From contig NZ_JENB01000009.1 of assembly GCF_000708715.2 (NCBI RefSeq), positions 1 through 64,000 on the forward strand: 64,000 bases of DNA. Direction: 5' to 3'. Shown here in pieces: positions 8,055 through 18,926 of the stretch. A model generated the notes under the pieces. It was not told the DNA's origin and did not search any database. It was given only the letters and a program-made list of their open reading frames with translations. Within the stretch, counting starts at the first letter, position 1, and the number at the start of each line of letters is the position of its first letter. The position numbers and the translations under genes were made by a program. Source of the stretch: Pseudomonas putida W15Oct28 (GTDB taxonomy: Bacteria > Pseudomonadota > Gammaproteobacteria > Pseudomonadales > Pseudomonadaceae).

Positions 8055-8075
8055 ACGGAAAAACACCTCTGTTTT

Positions 8076-8187
8076 GGCTGTTCCGGCCTCTTCGCGGGCT
8101 TGCCCCCTCCCACAAGAACTCCGCTGGGCCCAAGGTCAATGCAATACCTGTGGGAGCGGGCGAGCCCGCGAAGAGGCCAGAACAGCC
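8076..8187. repeat. REP inverted pair upstream of pncB
   Basis: Arms at about 8076-8114 and 8149-8187 are complementary over some 38 bases with a few mismatches; the core is ttcgcgggct...tcccaca and its reverse. It lies in the divergent livK/pncB region, 59 bases before the pncB ATG. It therefore separates the liv enhancer region from pncB and would be transcribed if the pncB promoter is upstream. Confidence 0.85.
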
Positions 8188-8245
8188 ACACAAGATGCAA
8201 AGGCTGGCACAATGTGCGCCATTCGCCGCTTCCGGAGCCCCATTG

Positions 8246-9451
8246 ATGAGCGAGAGCGCATTCGCCGAGCGCATCGTGCACAACCTGCTCGACACCGACT
8301 TCTACAAACTCACGATGATGCAGGGCGTGCTGCACAACTACCCGGACGCCGACGTCGAATGGGAATTCCGCTGCCGCAACGGCGAGGACCTGCGCCCCTA
8401 CCTGGGCGAGATCCGCCACCAGCTCGAACTGCTCAGCGAGCTCACCCTGGATGATGGCCAGCTGGCCTTCCTCGAACGCATCAGCTTCCTCAAGCCTGAC
8501 TTCCTGCGTTTTCTGCGCCTGTTCCGCTTCAACCTGCGCTATGTGCGCATCGGCATTGAAAACGACCAGCTGTTCCTGCGCCTGAAAGGCCCGTGGCTGC
8601 ATGTGATCCTGTTCGAAGTGCCACTGCTGGCGATCATCAGCGAAGTGCGCAACCGCCAGCTGCACCCGCACATGCGCCTGGCCGAAGCCCGCGACCAGCT
8701 GTACCGCAAGTTCGACTGGCTGCGCGCGCATGCCAGCGATGACGAACTGGCCGACCTGCAGGTAGCCGACTTCGGCACCCGTCGGCGCTTTTCCAGCCGT
8801 GTGCAGGAAGAGGTGGTGCGGGTGCTGCGCGACGACTTCCCGGCCCGTTTCGTCGGCACCAGCAACGTCGACCTGGCATGGAAACTGGATATCAAGCCGC
8901 TGGGTACCATGGCCCATGAATGGATCATGGCCCACCAGCAGCTCGGCCCGCGCCTGATCGACAGCCAGATCGCCGCGCTGGACTGCTGGGTGCGCGAATA
9001 CCGCGGCCTGCTCGGCATCGCCCTGACCGACTGCATCACCATGGATGCCTTCCTCGGCGATTTCGACTTGTACTTCGCCAAGCTGTTCGACGGCCTGCGC
9101 CACGACTCGGGCGAGCCGGTGGCCTGGGCGGAGAAGGCCATTGCCCATTACCAGAATCTGGGTATCGACCCGATGACCAAGACCCTGGTGTTTTCCGATG
9201 GCCTCAACCTGACCCGCTCACTGGAGATCTTCCGTGCCCTGCGCGGTCGCATCAACGTCAGCTTTGGCATCGGCACCAACCTGACCTGTGACATACCGGG
9301 TGTGGCCCCGATGAACATCGTGCTTAAAATGACCGACTGCAACGGCGCGCCAGTGGCCAAGATTTCGGACGAAGCCGCCAAGACCCAATGCCGTGACGAG
9401 AACTTCGTCGCCTACATGCGCCACGTATTCAAAGTCCCCAGCAAGGAGTAA
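8246..9451 (+). CDS. pncB: Nicotinate phosphoribosyltransferase
   Basis: This 401-residue cytosolic enzyme converts nicotinate and PRPP to nicotinate mononucleotide with ATP hydrolysis, the entry step of the Preiss-Handler NAD salvage route. Family marks include [17 protein letters not shown] at the N-terminus, DFGTRRRFS, the region [22 protein letters not shown] that holds the His phosphorylated during catalysis, and the PRPP-binding VFSDGLN segment. The frame is open from 8051, but the ATG at 8246 ([11 protein letters not shown]) is chosen because CGGAG lies upstream and the preceding codons run through a REP element. The gene is followed after three bases by nadE, which acts later in the same pathway. 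Confidence 0.97.
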   Translation: MSESAFAERIVHNLLDTDFYKLTMMQGVLHNYPDADVEWEFRCRNGEDLRPYLGEIRHQLELLSELTLDDGQLAFLERISFLKPDFLRFLRLFRFNLRYVRIGIENDQLFLRLKGPWLHVILFEVPLLAIISEVRNRQLHPHMRLAEARDQLYRKFDWLRAHASDDELADLQVADFGTRRRFSSRVQEEVVRVLRDDFPARFVGTSNVDLAWKLDIKPLGTMAHEWIMAHQQLGPRLIDSQIAALDCWVREYRGLLGIALTDCITMDAFLGDFDLYFAKLFDGLRHDSGEPVAWAEKAIAHYQNLGIDPMTKTLVFSDGLNLTRSLEIFRALRGRINVSFGIGTNLTCDIPGVAPMNIVLKMTDCNGAPVAKISDEAAKTQCRDENFVAYMRHVFKVPSKE

Positions 9452-9454
9452 CCC

Positions 9455-10282
9455 ATGCAAGCGGTTCAGCAAGAGATTGCCCAGGCGCTGAAGGTACAGC
9501 CGCCGTTCGCCGACGCTACCGCGCTCCAGGCCGAAGTCGCCCGGCGCGTGGCGTTCATCAAGGATTGCCTGGCCAACGCCCGGCTCAAGACCCTGGTGCT
9601 GGGCATCAGCGGCGGTGTCGACTCGCTGACTGCCGCCTTGCTCGCCCAGCGCGCCGTGAATGAACTGCGCGCCGAAACCGGCGACACGGCATACACCTTC
9701 ATTGCCGTGCGCCTGCCCTACCAGGTGCAGCATGACGAGCATGACGCCCAGGCGTGCCTGGACGTGATCAAGGCCGATGAAGTGCACACGGTGGATATCG
9801 CCCCGGCAGTGCGGGCACTGGCAGCTGAAGTGGTGGAGTTGAAGAACGGCTCGCCGACGCTGGTGGACTTCGTGGTGGGCAACGTCAAGGCGCGCACGCG
9901 CATGGTTGCCCAGTACACCATCGCCGGTGCCCGCGCGGGCCTGGTGATCGGTACGGACCACGCCGCCGAGGCAGTAATGGGCTTCTTTACCAAGTTTGGT
10001 GATGGTGCCTGCGACCTGGCGCCGCTGAGCGGGCTGGTGAAGAACCAGGTGCGGGCCATTGCGCGCAGCTTTGGCGCACCGGAGTCACTGGTGGAGAAGG
10101 TGCCGACTGCAGACCTTGAGGACCTGGAGCCGGGCAAGCCGGACGAAGCGTCCCATGGCGTGACCTACCAGCAGATCGATGCCTTCCTGCATGGGTTGCC
10201 GGTTGACCAGGCGGCGTTCGACATCATCGTCGCCACCTACCGCAAGACCCAGCACAAGCGCGAACTGCCGTTCGCCCCATAA
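9455..10282 (+). CDS. nadE: Ammonia-dependent NAD+ synthetase
   Basis: This 275-residue enzyme amidates deamido-NAD to NAD+ with ATP and ammonia. The PP-loop motif [13 protein letters not shown] (about residues 49-61) binds [34 protein letters not shown] is the conserved acceptor/ATP region, and the C-terminal [12 protein letters not shown] is typical of the short, glutaminase-free NadE. It begins three bases after the pncB stop with AAGGAG overlapping the end of pncB, so the two NAD-salvage genes form an operon. A long REP hairpin starts five bases after the stop. Confidence 0.97.
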   Translation: MQAVQQEIAQALKVQPPFADATALQAEVARRVAFIKDCLANARLKTLVLGISGGVDSLTAALLAQRAVNELRAETGDTAYTFIAVRLPYQVQHDEHDAQACLDVIKADEVHTVDIAPAVRALAAEVVELKNGSPTLVDFVVGNVKARTRMVAQYTIAGARAGLVIGTDHAAEAVMGFFTKFGDGACDLAPLSGLVKNQVRAIARSFGAPESLVEKVPTADLEDLEPGKPDEASHGVTYQQIDAFLHGLPVDQAAFDIIVATYRKTQHKRELPFAP

Positions 10283-10286
10283 AAGC

Positions 10287-10368
10287 TTCGCGGGCACGCC
10301 CGCTCCCACAGGTTAATCACTGCCTTTGAAAACAGTGATTAACCTGTGGGAGCGGGCGTGCCCGCGAA
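10287..10368. repeat. REP inverted pair between nadE and azurin
   Basis: Two perfectly complementary 36-base arms (10287-10322, 10333-10368) are separated by a ten-base loop. Of all REP pairs here it has the tightest loop, so it would form a single very stable hairpin in either transcript. It occupies nearly all of the space between the convergent nadE and azurin genes and is a good candidate for a bidirectional transcript end. Confidence 0.92.
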
Positions 10369-10396
10369 TAGGCCCGAGAGGCCTACACAGCTGTCA

Positions 10397-10846
10397 TTAC
10401 TTGACTACAACCTTGCCTTTCATCATCGAGATGTGGCCCGGGAAGGTGCAGAAGAAGCTGTAGTCACCACCGGCCTCCAGCTTGGAAGTGTCGAACTTCA
10501 CTTCGGTTTCTTTTTCCGGCGCGCCGATCATCGCGGTGTGGGCGATGATGTTGGCGTTATCTTCTTTCAGATAACCCTTTTCGATGCCTTGGCTCATGCC
10601 TTCAGTGGCAATGCCCTGCATGTCGGCAGTCTTGCTGATCACCAGGTTGTGGCCCATGACGTTCTTCGGCAGGTTGCCGGAATGGGTCAGTTTGACGGTG
10701 AATTCCTTGCAGCTCTTGTCGACGGTGAATTCTTTGGTGGTGTAGGACATCTGGTCCGTCGATTCGACAGTCACCGAGCATTCGGCTGCAAAGACAGAGG
10801 CGCTGGCGAGGGTCAGCAGGGATACCGCTACAGCTTTCGCAAACAT
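10397..10846 (-). CDS. azu: Azurin (blue type-1 copper protein)
   Basis: This periplasmic electron carrier is about 149 residues as a precursor. The signal peptide [19 protein letters not shown] ends at AA, giving a mature start [13 protein letters not shown]. All copper ligands are present: the His in VMGHNLV, then Cys, His and Met in [11 protein letters not shown]. The disulphide cysteines (ECSV, KSCKEF) are also present. Two adjacent ATGs exist (10849 and 10846); the second has the better distance from AAGGAG. An ANR/FNR-like box lies upstream, in line with low-oxygen control known for azurin in P. aeruginosa. It converges on nadE. Confidence 0.97.
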   Translation of the reverse strand: MFAKAVAVSLLTLASASVFAAECSVTVESTDQMSYTTKEFTVDKSCKEFTVKLTHSGNLPKNVMGHNLVISKTADMQGIATEGMSQGIEKGYLKEDNANIIAHTAMIGAPEKETEVKFDTSKLEAGGDYSFFCTFPGHISMMKGKVVVK

Positions 10847-10908
10847 CATGAATCTCCTTGGCAGGGTTTTATCAATTGCGAGACTGCCTGAAACCGTCCG
10901 GCCCCTTT

Positions 10909-10922
10909 CTGATATGGGTCAA
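10909..10922 (-). promoter_or_regulatory. ANR/FNR-like box upstream of azurin
   Basis: The minus strand reads TTGACCCATATCAG, matching eight of ten conserved bases of TTGAT-N4-ATCAA. It is centred about 70 bases upstream of the azurin start codon, which would leave a short leader if placed at -41.5. I do not see a convincing -10 at the expected distance. Confidence 0.5.
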
Positions 10923-10962
10923 GGGGGCGTCAAGAGGCCAGCCAGTAGAATTGTTCAATGGA

Positions 10963-10972
10963 TTGTATACAA
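10963..10972. promoter_or_regulatory. Perfect TTGTATACAA palindrome (possible GntR-type operator)
   Basis: A ten-base perfect palindrome lies between azurin and the LOG-family gene, 230 bases upstream of the LOG start. Its form (TNGT...ACNA) is like operators of FadR/GntR-type repressors. No GntR gene is nearby, so the regulator is unknown. It could also overlap a promoter reading towards the small frames at 11042. Confidence 0.35.
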
Positions 10973-11041
10973 CCAATCTAAGAGCACATCATGCCCTTTT
11001 AATAGACGATGGGACAACCTCTCATTTAGGAGCAATACCAA

Positions 11042-11131
11042 ATGCCCATCTCTGCATTTATCAACAGCCTGCTCGCCGCCTATGCCCACGGGGCCACGGG
11101 CGCCATCTGCGAATTCTCCCGGCCGGAATGA
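11042..11131 (+). CDS. Possible 29-residue small protein upstream of the LOG gene
   Basis: An ATG at 11042 with AGGAG about nine bases upstream opens a 29-codon frame (MPISAFINSLLAAYA...). Its TGA overlaps the ATG of a second mini-frame (11128-11178, MNTALEAAGMRRTLSA) in another phase. That stop is followed by the LOG ribosome-binding site. It could be a leader peptide, a pair of small proteins, or a single small gene broken by a frameshift. I do not recognise either peptide, and conservation cannot be judged here. Confidence 0.3.
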   Translation: MPISAFINSLLAAYAHGATGAICEFSRPE

Positions 11132-11195
11132 ACACGGCCTTGGAAGCGGCGGGGATGCGCCGTACCCTGTCCGCCTGAGTGACAGGAGATGAGCA

Positions 11196-11783
11196 ATGCC
11201 CGTACGTTCCGTTTGTGTGTTCTGCGGCGCCAGCATCGGCGCCAACCCTGCCTACCGTGAAGCAGCCATCGCACTTGGCCAGGCCATTGCGCGCCGCGGC
11301 CTGACGCTGGTGTATGGCGGCGGTGCGGTCGGCCTGATGGGCACCGTTGCCGACGCGGCCATGGCGGCCGGTGGCGAAGTGATCGGGATCATCCCCGAAA
11401 GCCTAATGAACGCCGAAATCGGCCACAAGGGCCTCAGCCGCCTGGAAGTGGTCGACGGCATGCACGCACGCAAGGCCCGCATGGCCGAGCTGAGCGATGC
11501 CTTCATCGCCCTGCCCGGTGGGCTGGGTACGCTGGAAGAATTGTTCGAGGTCTGGACCTGGGGGCAACTGGGCTATCACGCCAAGCCGCTGGGGCTGCTG
11601 GATGTGAACGGCTTCTACGAGAAGTTGGGCGGGTTCCTCGACCATATCGTCGAAGAAGGCTTTGTGCGGCCGCAACACCGGGCGATGTTGCTGCTGGGGC
11701 AGCAGCCGGACGAGCTGCTGGATGGCATGGACAACTTCGTCGCGCCAGTGGCGCCGAAGTGGGTCGACAAGAAGCCTGACTGA
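11196..11783 (+). CDS. LOG family protein (cytokinin riboside 5'-monophosphate phosphoribohydrolase-like)
   Basis: This 195-residue Rossmann-like cytosolic protein is of the TIGR00730/LOG family, which hydrolyses the N-glycosidic bond of nucleoside 5'-monophosphates to release the base and ribose 5-phosphate. The diagnostic motif [12 protein letters not shown] is at residues 106-117, preceded by [11 protein letters not shown]. The N-terminal [19 protein letters not shown] and [10 protein letters not shown] are the nucleotide-binding parts. The ATG at 11196 has AGGAG at good spacing. In bacteria this family is annotated for purine nucleotide turnover as well as cytokinin activation, and the true substrate here is not visible. 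Confidence 0.92.
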   Translation: MPVRSVCVFCGASIGANPAYREAAIALGQAIARRGLTLVYGGGAVGLMGTVADAAMAAGGEVIGIIPESLMNAEIGHKGLSRLEVVDGMHARKARMAELSDAFIALPGGLGTLEELFEVWTWGQLGYHAKPLGLLDVNGFYEKLGGFLDHIVEEGFVRPQHRAMLLLGQQPDELLDGMDNFVAPVAPKWVDKKPD

Positions 11784-11809
11784 CCCCGATCAGCCGGCCG
11801 AACACCTAA

Positions 11810-11885
11810 CCTGTGGGAGCGGGCGAGCCCGCGAATGCGTCAGTAAATCCACCATCGCATTCGCGGGCTCGCCCGCTCCCACAGG
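11810..11885. repeat. REP inverted pair between the LOG gene and ygiQ
   Basis: Perfect 30-base arms (11810-11839, 11856-11885) with a 16-base loop lie between convergent genes. The core is cctgtgggagcgggc...gcccgcgaa. Confidence 0.9.
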
Positions 11886-11905
11886 GTTCTATGTAGCTTT
11901 CAAGA

Positions 11906-14209
<2,304 letters not shown>

Positions 14210-14313
14210 GTCAGTGACCGGTTCTGGTGTGCAGGGAAATCGCGGGCGCGGAATATAGCACAAATTTTGACCAAATCCGACGATGGTTGTCGGATTCATG
14301 GGATGCCAGCGGC

Positions 14314-15711
14314 TTACTCGTCGTCGTCGAAGTTGTACATGCCCGGTGCGAGGTTCTCGAAGCGGGTGTACTTGCCGATGAATGCCAGGCGGACGAAGCC
14401 GATGGGGCCGTTACGCTGTTTGCCGATGATGATTTCGGCAATGCCCTTGTGTTCGGTCTCCGGGTGATACACCTCGTCACGGTAGACGAACATGATCACG
14501 TCGGCGTCCTGCTCGATTGCACCGGACTCACGCAAGTCGGAGTTGATCGGGCGCTTGTTTGGCCGTTGCTCAAGGGAGCGGTTCAGCTGTGACAGTGCTA
14601 CGACCGGGCAGTTGAACTCTTTGGCAAGGGCCTTGAGAGAGCGGGAAATCTCGGAGATTTCATTGGTCCGATTATCACCAGCGGAGCCTGGAATCTGCAT
14701 CAACTGCAGGTAGTCGACCATGATCAGGCCGATTTCGCCGTGCTCACGCGCCAGGCGGCGAGTCCGCGAACGCATCTCCGAAGGGCTGATACCCGCTGTA
14801 TCGTCGATGAACAGCTTGCGGTCGTTGAGCAGGTTGACTGCCGAAGTCAGGCGCGGCCAGTCGTCGTCGTCCAGCTGGCCAGAACGCACCTTGGTCTGGT
14901 CAATACGACCCAAGGACGAAAGCATACGCATGATCAGCGATTCACCTGGCATCTCGAGGGAGAACACCAGCACAGCCTTGTCGCTGCGCAGCACCGCATT
15001 CTCTACCAGGTTCATGGCAAACGTGGTCTTACCCATCGAGGGTCGGCCGGCAACAATGATCAAGTCCGCCGCCTGCAGGCCGCTGGTCTTCTCGTCCAGG
15101 TCGGTGTAACCGGTGGAAATACCGGTAATTTCGCTGTCGGAGTTGAACAGCGTATCGATGCGGTCGATGGCCTTGGTCAACAGCTCGTTGACGCCTACCG
15201 GGCCGCCGGTCTTGGGCCGCGCCTCGGCAATCTGGAAAATCTGCCGCTCGGCGTCGTCGAGAATTTCCTCGGCGTTGCGCCCCTGGGGGTTGAAGGCATT
15301 GTCGGCAATATCGGTGCTGATGCTGATCAGCTGGCGCAGCGTCGCACGCTCGCGAATGATCGCGGCATAGGCTTTGATGTTGGCCACCGATGGCGTGTTC
15401 TTGGCCAGCTCCGCCAAGTACGCCAGGCCGCCAACCTGCGTCGAAACGCCTTCCTTGTCCAACTGCTCGTGCAGCGTGACCACGTCGAACGGGTGGTTGA
15501 GGTCCACCAGTTTATGGATAGCGCGGTAGATCAGCCGGTGGTCATGCCGGTAGAAATCGCCATCCGACACCTGGTCCAGCACACGCTCCCAGGCGTTGTT
15601 GTCCAGCATCAGGCCACCGAGCACAGCCTGTTCGGCCTCGATGGAATGCGGCGGCACCTTCAGGGCTGCGGTTTGCAGGTCAAGCTGTTCGGAGGTGGTG
15701 ATCTCGTTCAT
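14314..15711 (-). CDS. dnaB: Replicative DNA helicase DnaB
   Basis: This 465-residue hexameric 5'-3' helicase drives the replication fork. The N-terminal primase-interaction domain ([17 protein letters not shown]) is followed by the RecA-like ATPase with Walker [15 protein letters not shown], Walker [11 protein letters not shown], and the DnaB motif [19 protein letters not shown]. There is no intein insertion. The ATG at 15711 (MNEITTSEQ) is chosen over an in-frame upstream ATG at 15753, which lies inside the terminator hairpin of the preceding operon. It is transcribed in the same direction as the rpsF-rpsR-rplI operon, but a strong terminator separates them, so it presumably has its own promoter or depends on read-through. 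Confidence 0.97.
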   Translation of the reverse strand: MNEITTSEQLDLQTAALKVPPHSIEAEQAVLGGLMLDNNAWERVLDQVSDGDFYRHDHRLIYRAIHKLVDLNHPFDVVTLHEQLDKEGVSTQVGGLAYLAELAKNTPSVANIKAYAAIIRERATLRQLISISTDIADNAFNPQGRNAEEILDDAERQIFQIAEARPKTGGPVGVNELLTKAIDRIDTLFNSDSEITGISTGYTDLDEKTSGLQAADLIIVAGRPSMGKTTFAMNLVENAVLRSDKAVLVFSLEMPGESLIMRMLSSLGRIDQTKVRSGQLDDDDWPRLTSAVNLLNDRKLFIDDTAGISPSEMRSRTRRLAREHGEIGLIMVDYLQLMQIPGSAGDNRTNEISEISRSLKALAKEFNCPVVALSQLNRSLEQRPNKRPINSDLRESGAIEQDADVIMFVYRDEVYHPETEHKGIAEIIIGKQRNGPIGFVRLAFIGKYTRFENLAPGMYNFDDDE

Positions 15712-15736
15712 GGCCACGAAAGAATTCTGGAGGACG

Positions 15737-15779
15737 AAAAAAACAAAGGGCACGGCCTGTATAAAACAGGACCGTGCCC
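15737..15779 (-). terminator. Rho-independent terminator of the rpsF-rplI operon
   Basis: On the minus strand, a 13-base stem (gggcacgg...ccgtgccc, 15779-15748) with a small A/T loop is followed by a T-rich tract (tttgtttttt, 15747-15737). It lies 46 bases after the rplI stop and only 26 bases before the dnaB start codon. Confidence 0.9.
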
Positions 15780-15824
15780 GATGTTAACCGCCTGACTCTC
15801 AAGGAGCCAGCCAGTTAGCGCAGC

Positions 15825-16271
15825 TTAGGCAGCTACGACGACCACGCGTACGGTGGCTTCAACGTCGCTGTGCAGGTGCACGGCTACGTCGTATTCGCCA
15901 ACCTGACGGATGGTGCCGTTCGGCAGACGAACTTCAGCTTTGGCCACTTCAACGCCGGAGGCGGTCAGGGCGTCAGCGATGTCGTGGGTGCCGATCGAAC
16001 CGAACAGCTTGCCTTCGTCGCCAGCGGTGGCAGTGATGGTCACTTCCAGCTCGGCCAGTTGGGCAGCGCGGCTTTCAGCCGACGATTTACGGTCAGCAGC
16101 TGCTTTTTCCAGCTCGGCGCGACGCTCTTCGAACGCAGCCAGGTTGGCGGCGTTGGCAACGGTGGCCTTGCCGAATGGCAGCAGGAAGTTACGGCCATAA
16201 CCAGCCTTAACTTTTACTTTGTCGCCCAGGTTGCCCAGGTTAGCGACTTTTTCCAGCAGGATCAGTTCCAT
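15825..16271 (-). CDS. rplI: 50S ribosomal protein L9
   Basis: This 148-residue ribosomal protein has the standard N-terminal RNA-binding domain ([32 protein letters not shown]). It continues with the long central helix ([19 protein letters not shown]) and the C-terminal domain with [16 protein letters not shown]. It is the last gene of the rpsF-rpsR-(DUF2232)-rplI operon, 20 bases after the DUF2232 gene, and is followed by the terminator at 15737-15779. Confidence 0.98.
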   Translation of the reverse strand: MELILLEKVANLGNLGDKVKVKAGYGRNFLLPFGKATVANAANLAAFEERRAELEKAAADRKSSAESRAAQLAELEVTITATAGDEGKLFGSIGTHDIADALTASGVEVAKAEVRLPNGTIRQVGEYDVAVHLHSDVEATVRVVVVAA

Positions 16272-16291
16272 TTGGTAAAACCTCTTAACTT

Positions 16292-17155
16292 TTAACCTTC
16301 ACCGTTCGCGGAGTCATTCCCCTTGGGGGACTTGCGACCGCGAAAATCAATCAGGCTGTCGACAATGGCCAAAACCACCAGCAACGGATAAATCAGCTGC
16401 ATGATCAGCGGCAGCGTCACGTACATGCCCACCAGCCAGAAACCGGCCAGTCGGCCCTGTGCCACCAGCCCATGCATCAAAGCGATGCCGGCCAGTACCA
16501 GTACCAGGCTCGAAGCCGATGCCAGGATGATGAACTGCGGTCCGATGAACGGAGCCACCACCATCACTGCCACCAAGACCGCCATGGTCTGTTTTGGCAG
16601 CTTCAGGGCGCGAAACTCGCGACCGAAGCCTCCAGGGTTGTACAACGCTGCCTGCCAGTAGCGCGCCAGCACCAACGCCAGCACACTGAACAATTGCACC
16701 GTCACTGCTGTGGAAGCGACCAGCACAGGGCGGATCAGCTCACCGGAGAGCACGGGTTGCCCCTCGATTTTCGGCATGGCTTCGGCAAACGCCTTGGCCA
16801 GCACATCGAAGGTTTGCGCCAGCGCCAGATCGAGCACGAGGCTGAAAGCCACGGCGAACACGGCACTGACCACCAACACCCGGCTCCAGGGATGCTCGGC
16901 GCGCAACAGGGCGGCCAGGCTCAGGGCTCCTGCAATCACCAGAAAGGTGATGGGATCGCCCATGACCCACACGGCCAACCCGGCCAGCAGGCCGCCGGCG
17001 ATGACCGTTGTAGCATCCTTGAAACCACGCCGCAGCAGCACAAAGCTGCATGCAGCGGCACTCAACCAGAACAGCAGCGGCAGTACCGCGCTGATGACCA
17101 CCACCAGGGTGGCCTGCACACGACCGCGCATGATGAAACTTGCTAACGCTCGCAT
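16292..17155 (-). CDS. DUF2232 (YybS-like) integral membrane protein
   Basis: This 287-residue polytopic membrane protein has about eight hydrophobic segments, for example [23 protein letters not shown] and [31 protein letters not shown]. It ends in a short polar tail ([18 protein letters not shown]). In pseudomonads a gene of this type sits between rpsR and rplI. The family resembles YybS/ECF-substrate-component-like proteins, but no function can be stated. The start at 17155 lies 33 bases after rpsR. Embedding in a ribosomal-protein operon implies growth-rate-linked expression. Confidence 0.8.
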   Translation of the reverse strand: MRALASFIMRGRVQATLVVVISAVLPLLFWLSAAACSFVLLRRGFKDATTVIAGGLLAGLAVWVMGDPITFLVIAGALSLAALLRAEHPWSRVLVVSAVFAVAFSLVLDLALAQTFDVLAKAFAEAMPKIEGQPVLSGELIRPVLVASTAVTVQLFSVLALVLARYWQAALYNPGGFGREFRALKLPKQTMAVLVAVMVVAPFIGPQFIILASASSLVLVLAGIALMHGLVAQGRLAGFWLVGMYVTLPLIMQLIYPLLVVLAIVDSLIDFRGRKSPKGNDSANGEG

Positions 17156-17188
17156 GCTAATCCCTTACTGCTTGTCGACGACCCGGTC

Positions 17189-17419
17189 TCAGCGGCCGTG
17201 GCTGTCGGTGTAGGGCAGCAGGGCCAGGAAGCGGGCGCGCTTGATAGCGGTAGCCAGCTGACGCTGATAACGAGCTTTGGTACCGGTGATGCGGCTTGGA
17301 ACGATCTTGCCGGTTTCGGATACGTAAGCTTTCAGGGTGTTGAGATCTTTGAAGTCGATCTCTTTCACGTCTTCAGCAGTGAAGCGGCAGAATTTACGAC
17401 GACGGAAGAAACGTGCCAT
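17189..17419 (-). CDS. rpsR: 30S ribosomal protein S18
   Basis: This 76-residue protein opens [30 protein letters not shown] and has the typical basic C-terminus with [28 protein letters not shown]. It binds with S6 to the central domain of 16S rRNA. It lies 28 bases after rpsF with AGGAG before its ATG. Confidence 0.98.
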   Translation of the reverse strand: MARFFRRRKFCRFTAEDVKEIDFKDLNTLKAYVSETGKIVPSRITGTKARYQRQLATAIKRARFLALLPYTDSHGR

Positions 17420-17447
17420 TTAATAGGCTCCTCTAAAGGTCCGTGGA

Positions 17448-17873
17448 TTACTCGTCAGCGTTATCGCTGGAGTCGCTGTCATTGCTGTCGTCGCCTTCGG
17501 CGGAGTCAGCATGCTCAGGACGCTCACGACGCTCACGGCGCTCGCTGCGGTTTTCTTCAGCCTTCAGCATCTCGGACTGACCGGTAACGGCTTCGTCGCG
17601 ACGGATGACCAGGTTACGGATAACGGCATCGTTGTAGCGGAAGTTGTCTTCCAGCTCGGCCAGGGCCTTGCCGGTGCACTCAACGTTCAGCATCACGTAG
17701 TGAGCCTTGTGAACATTGTTGATTGCGTAGGCCAGTTGACGACGGCCCCAGTCTTCCAGGCGGTGGATTTTGCCACCGTCTTCTTCGATCAGCTTGGTGT
17801 AACGCTCAACCATGCCGCCGACTTGCTCGCTCTGGTCCGGGTGAACCAGGAAGATGATTTCGTAATGACGCAT
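17448..17873 (-). CDS. rpsF: 30S ribosomal protein S6
   Basis: This 141-residue protein has the S6 core [65 protein letters not shown] in the first hundred residues. A long charged tail follows, first Arg/Glu repeats ([12 protein letters not shown]) and then an acidic Asp/Ser/Asn run ending NADE. In some pseudomonads RimK adds glutamates to the S6 C-terminus; the acidic tail here makes that plausible. The ATG has TAAGGAG upstream. It is the first gene of the operon, behind a clear promoter and a leader hairpin. Confidence 0.98.
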   Translation of the reverse strand: MRHYEIIFLVHPDQSEQVGGMVERYTKLIEEDGGKIHRLEDWGRRQLAYAINNVHKAHYVMLNVECTGKALAELEDNFRYNDAVIRNLVIRRDEAVTGQSEMLKAEENRSERRERRERPEHADSAEGDDSNDSDSSDNADE

Positions 17874-17895
17874 GAATGCTCCTTACGGGTTAGTA

Positions 17896-17919
17896 GTCTG
17901 CCAGGGTATCTGGTCAGAC
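17896..17919 (-). promoter_or_regulatory. Leader hairpin before rpsF (candidate S6:S18 autoregulatory site)
   Basis: The rpsF leader contains a stem GTCTG-A-CCAG / CTGG-CAGAC with a five-base loop and one bulged A, ending 22 bases before the ATG. Its position just upstream of the Shine-Dalgarno sequence fits autogenous control by the S6:S18 complex, which is known for this operon in several bacteria. I did not confirm the full S6:S18 motif. Confidence 0.45.
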
Positions 17920-17993
17920 AAGGAGTGAATGACACTGTATGTCTTGCACGGAGGGGAGGCACATGAGCGCCTGCCAGCTCGGCAAGGGGCGCA

Positions 17994-18022
17994 ATTGTAG
18001 AGAAGGCGTGACGCACAAGCAA
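17994..18022 (-). promoter_or_regulatory. Sigma-70 promoter of the rpsF operon
   Basis: The minus strand has TTGCTT (18022-18017), a 17-base spacer and TACAAT (17999-17994). The predicted start is near 17987, giving a leader of about 110 bases that contains the hairpin above. Confidence 0.75.
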
Positions 18023-18066
18023 GGCAATTGGCGAATATTTGAACAGCCTGAAACATATTCACAGGC

Positions 18067-18168
18067 TACCGGCCCTTTCGCGGGTAAACCCGCTCCCACA
18101 GGGACCCCACTGCCTTGAAAGCCAGTGAAAACCCTGTGGGAGCGGGCTTGCCCGCGAATAGGCCGGTA
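18067..18168. repeat. REP inverted pair between rlmB and the rpsF promoter
   Basis: Arms of about 27 perfect bases (18077-18103, 18132-18158) are extended outwards by a taccggcc/ggccggta dyad. It lies immediately downstream of rlmB (stop at 18180) and 45 bases upstream of the rpsF -35. Confidence 0.88.
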
Positions 18169-18179
18169 CAGGCCGAAGA

Positions 18180-18926
18180 TCAGCGCTTGGCCTGACGCTG
18201 GCGCACGGCCTCGAACAGGCAAACCCCGGTCGCCACCGAAACGTTCAGGCTGCTGACGCTACCGCCCATCGGCAACTTCACCAGGAAGTCACAATGCTCG
18301 CGGGTCAACCGGCGCATGCCTTTGCCTTCGGCGCCCATGATCATCACCAGAGGCCCGGTCAGGTCCTGCTGGTAAATCTCCTGCTCAGCCTCGCCGGCGG
18401 TACCCACCACCCACAGGCCACGCTGCTGCAACTTCTCCAGCGTGCGCGCCAGGTTGGTCACGGCCACCAGCGGAATCACCTCTGCCGCGCCGCACGCCAC
18501 CTTGCGCACCACAGGCGTCAGGGTCGCCGACTTGTCCTTGGGCACCAGCACCGCCGTGGCACCGGCCGCATCGGCCGTGCGCAGGCATGCGCCGAGGTTG
18601 TGCGGGTCGGTGACACCGTCCAGCACCAGGATCAGCGGCGGCGTTTCGGTGCGCTCGAGCAACTCTTCGAGCATCAACTCGCCCCACACCTGGCTTGGGC
18701 TCACCTCGGCGACAACGCCCTGGTGCACGCCTTCAACCCAGGCGTCCATCTCACGGCGCTCGGCCTGGCCAACCTGCACGCGGTTTTCTGCAGCCAGTGC
18801 CAGCAGCGTCTGCAGGCGTGGCTCGCTGCGCCCTTCCGACAGCCAGATCTGCTTGACCCGCTTCGGATGGTGCTTCAGCAACGCCTGCACGGCATGCACG
18901 CCGTAGATCTTTTCCAGCTGACTCAT
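18180..18926 (-). CDS. rlmB: 23S rRNA (guanosine-2251-2'-O)-methyltransferase RlmB
   Basis: This 248-residue SpoU-family enzyme methylates the 2'-OH of G2251 in the ribosomal P-loop. The N-terminal substrate-binding domain (MSQLEKIYGVHAVQALLKHHPKRV) is followed by the trefoil-knot SAM domain. The latter has motif 1 DPHNLGACLRTADAAGATAV, motif 2 MGAEGKGMRRLTREHCD and motif 3 LPMGGSVSSLNVSVATGVCLFE. Its ATG overlaps the rnr stop by four bases (18923-18926), so it is translationally coupled to RNase R; both act on structured RNA. Confidence 0.97.
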   Translation of the reverse strand: MSQLEKIYGVHAVQALLKHHPKRVKQIWLSEGRSEPRLQTLLALAAENRVQVGQAERREMDAWVEGVHQGVVAEVSPSQVWGELMLEELLERTETPPLILVLDGVTDPHNLGACLRTADAAGATAVLVPKDKSATLTPVVRKVACGAAEVIPLVAVTNLARTLEKLQQRGLWVVGTAGEAEQEIYQQDLTGPLVMIMGAEGKGMRRLTREHCDFLVKLPMGGSVSSLNVSVATGVCLFEAVRQRQAKR

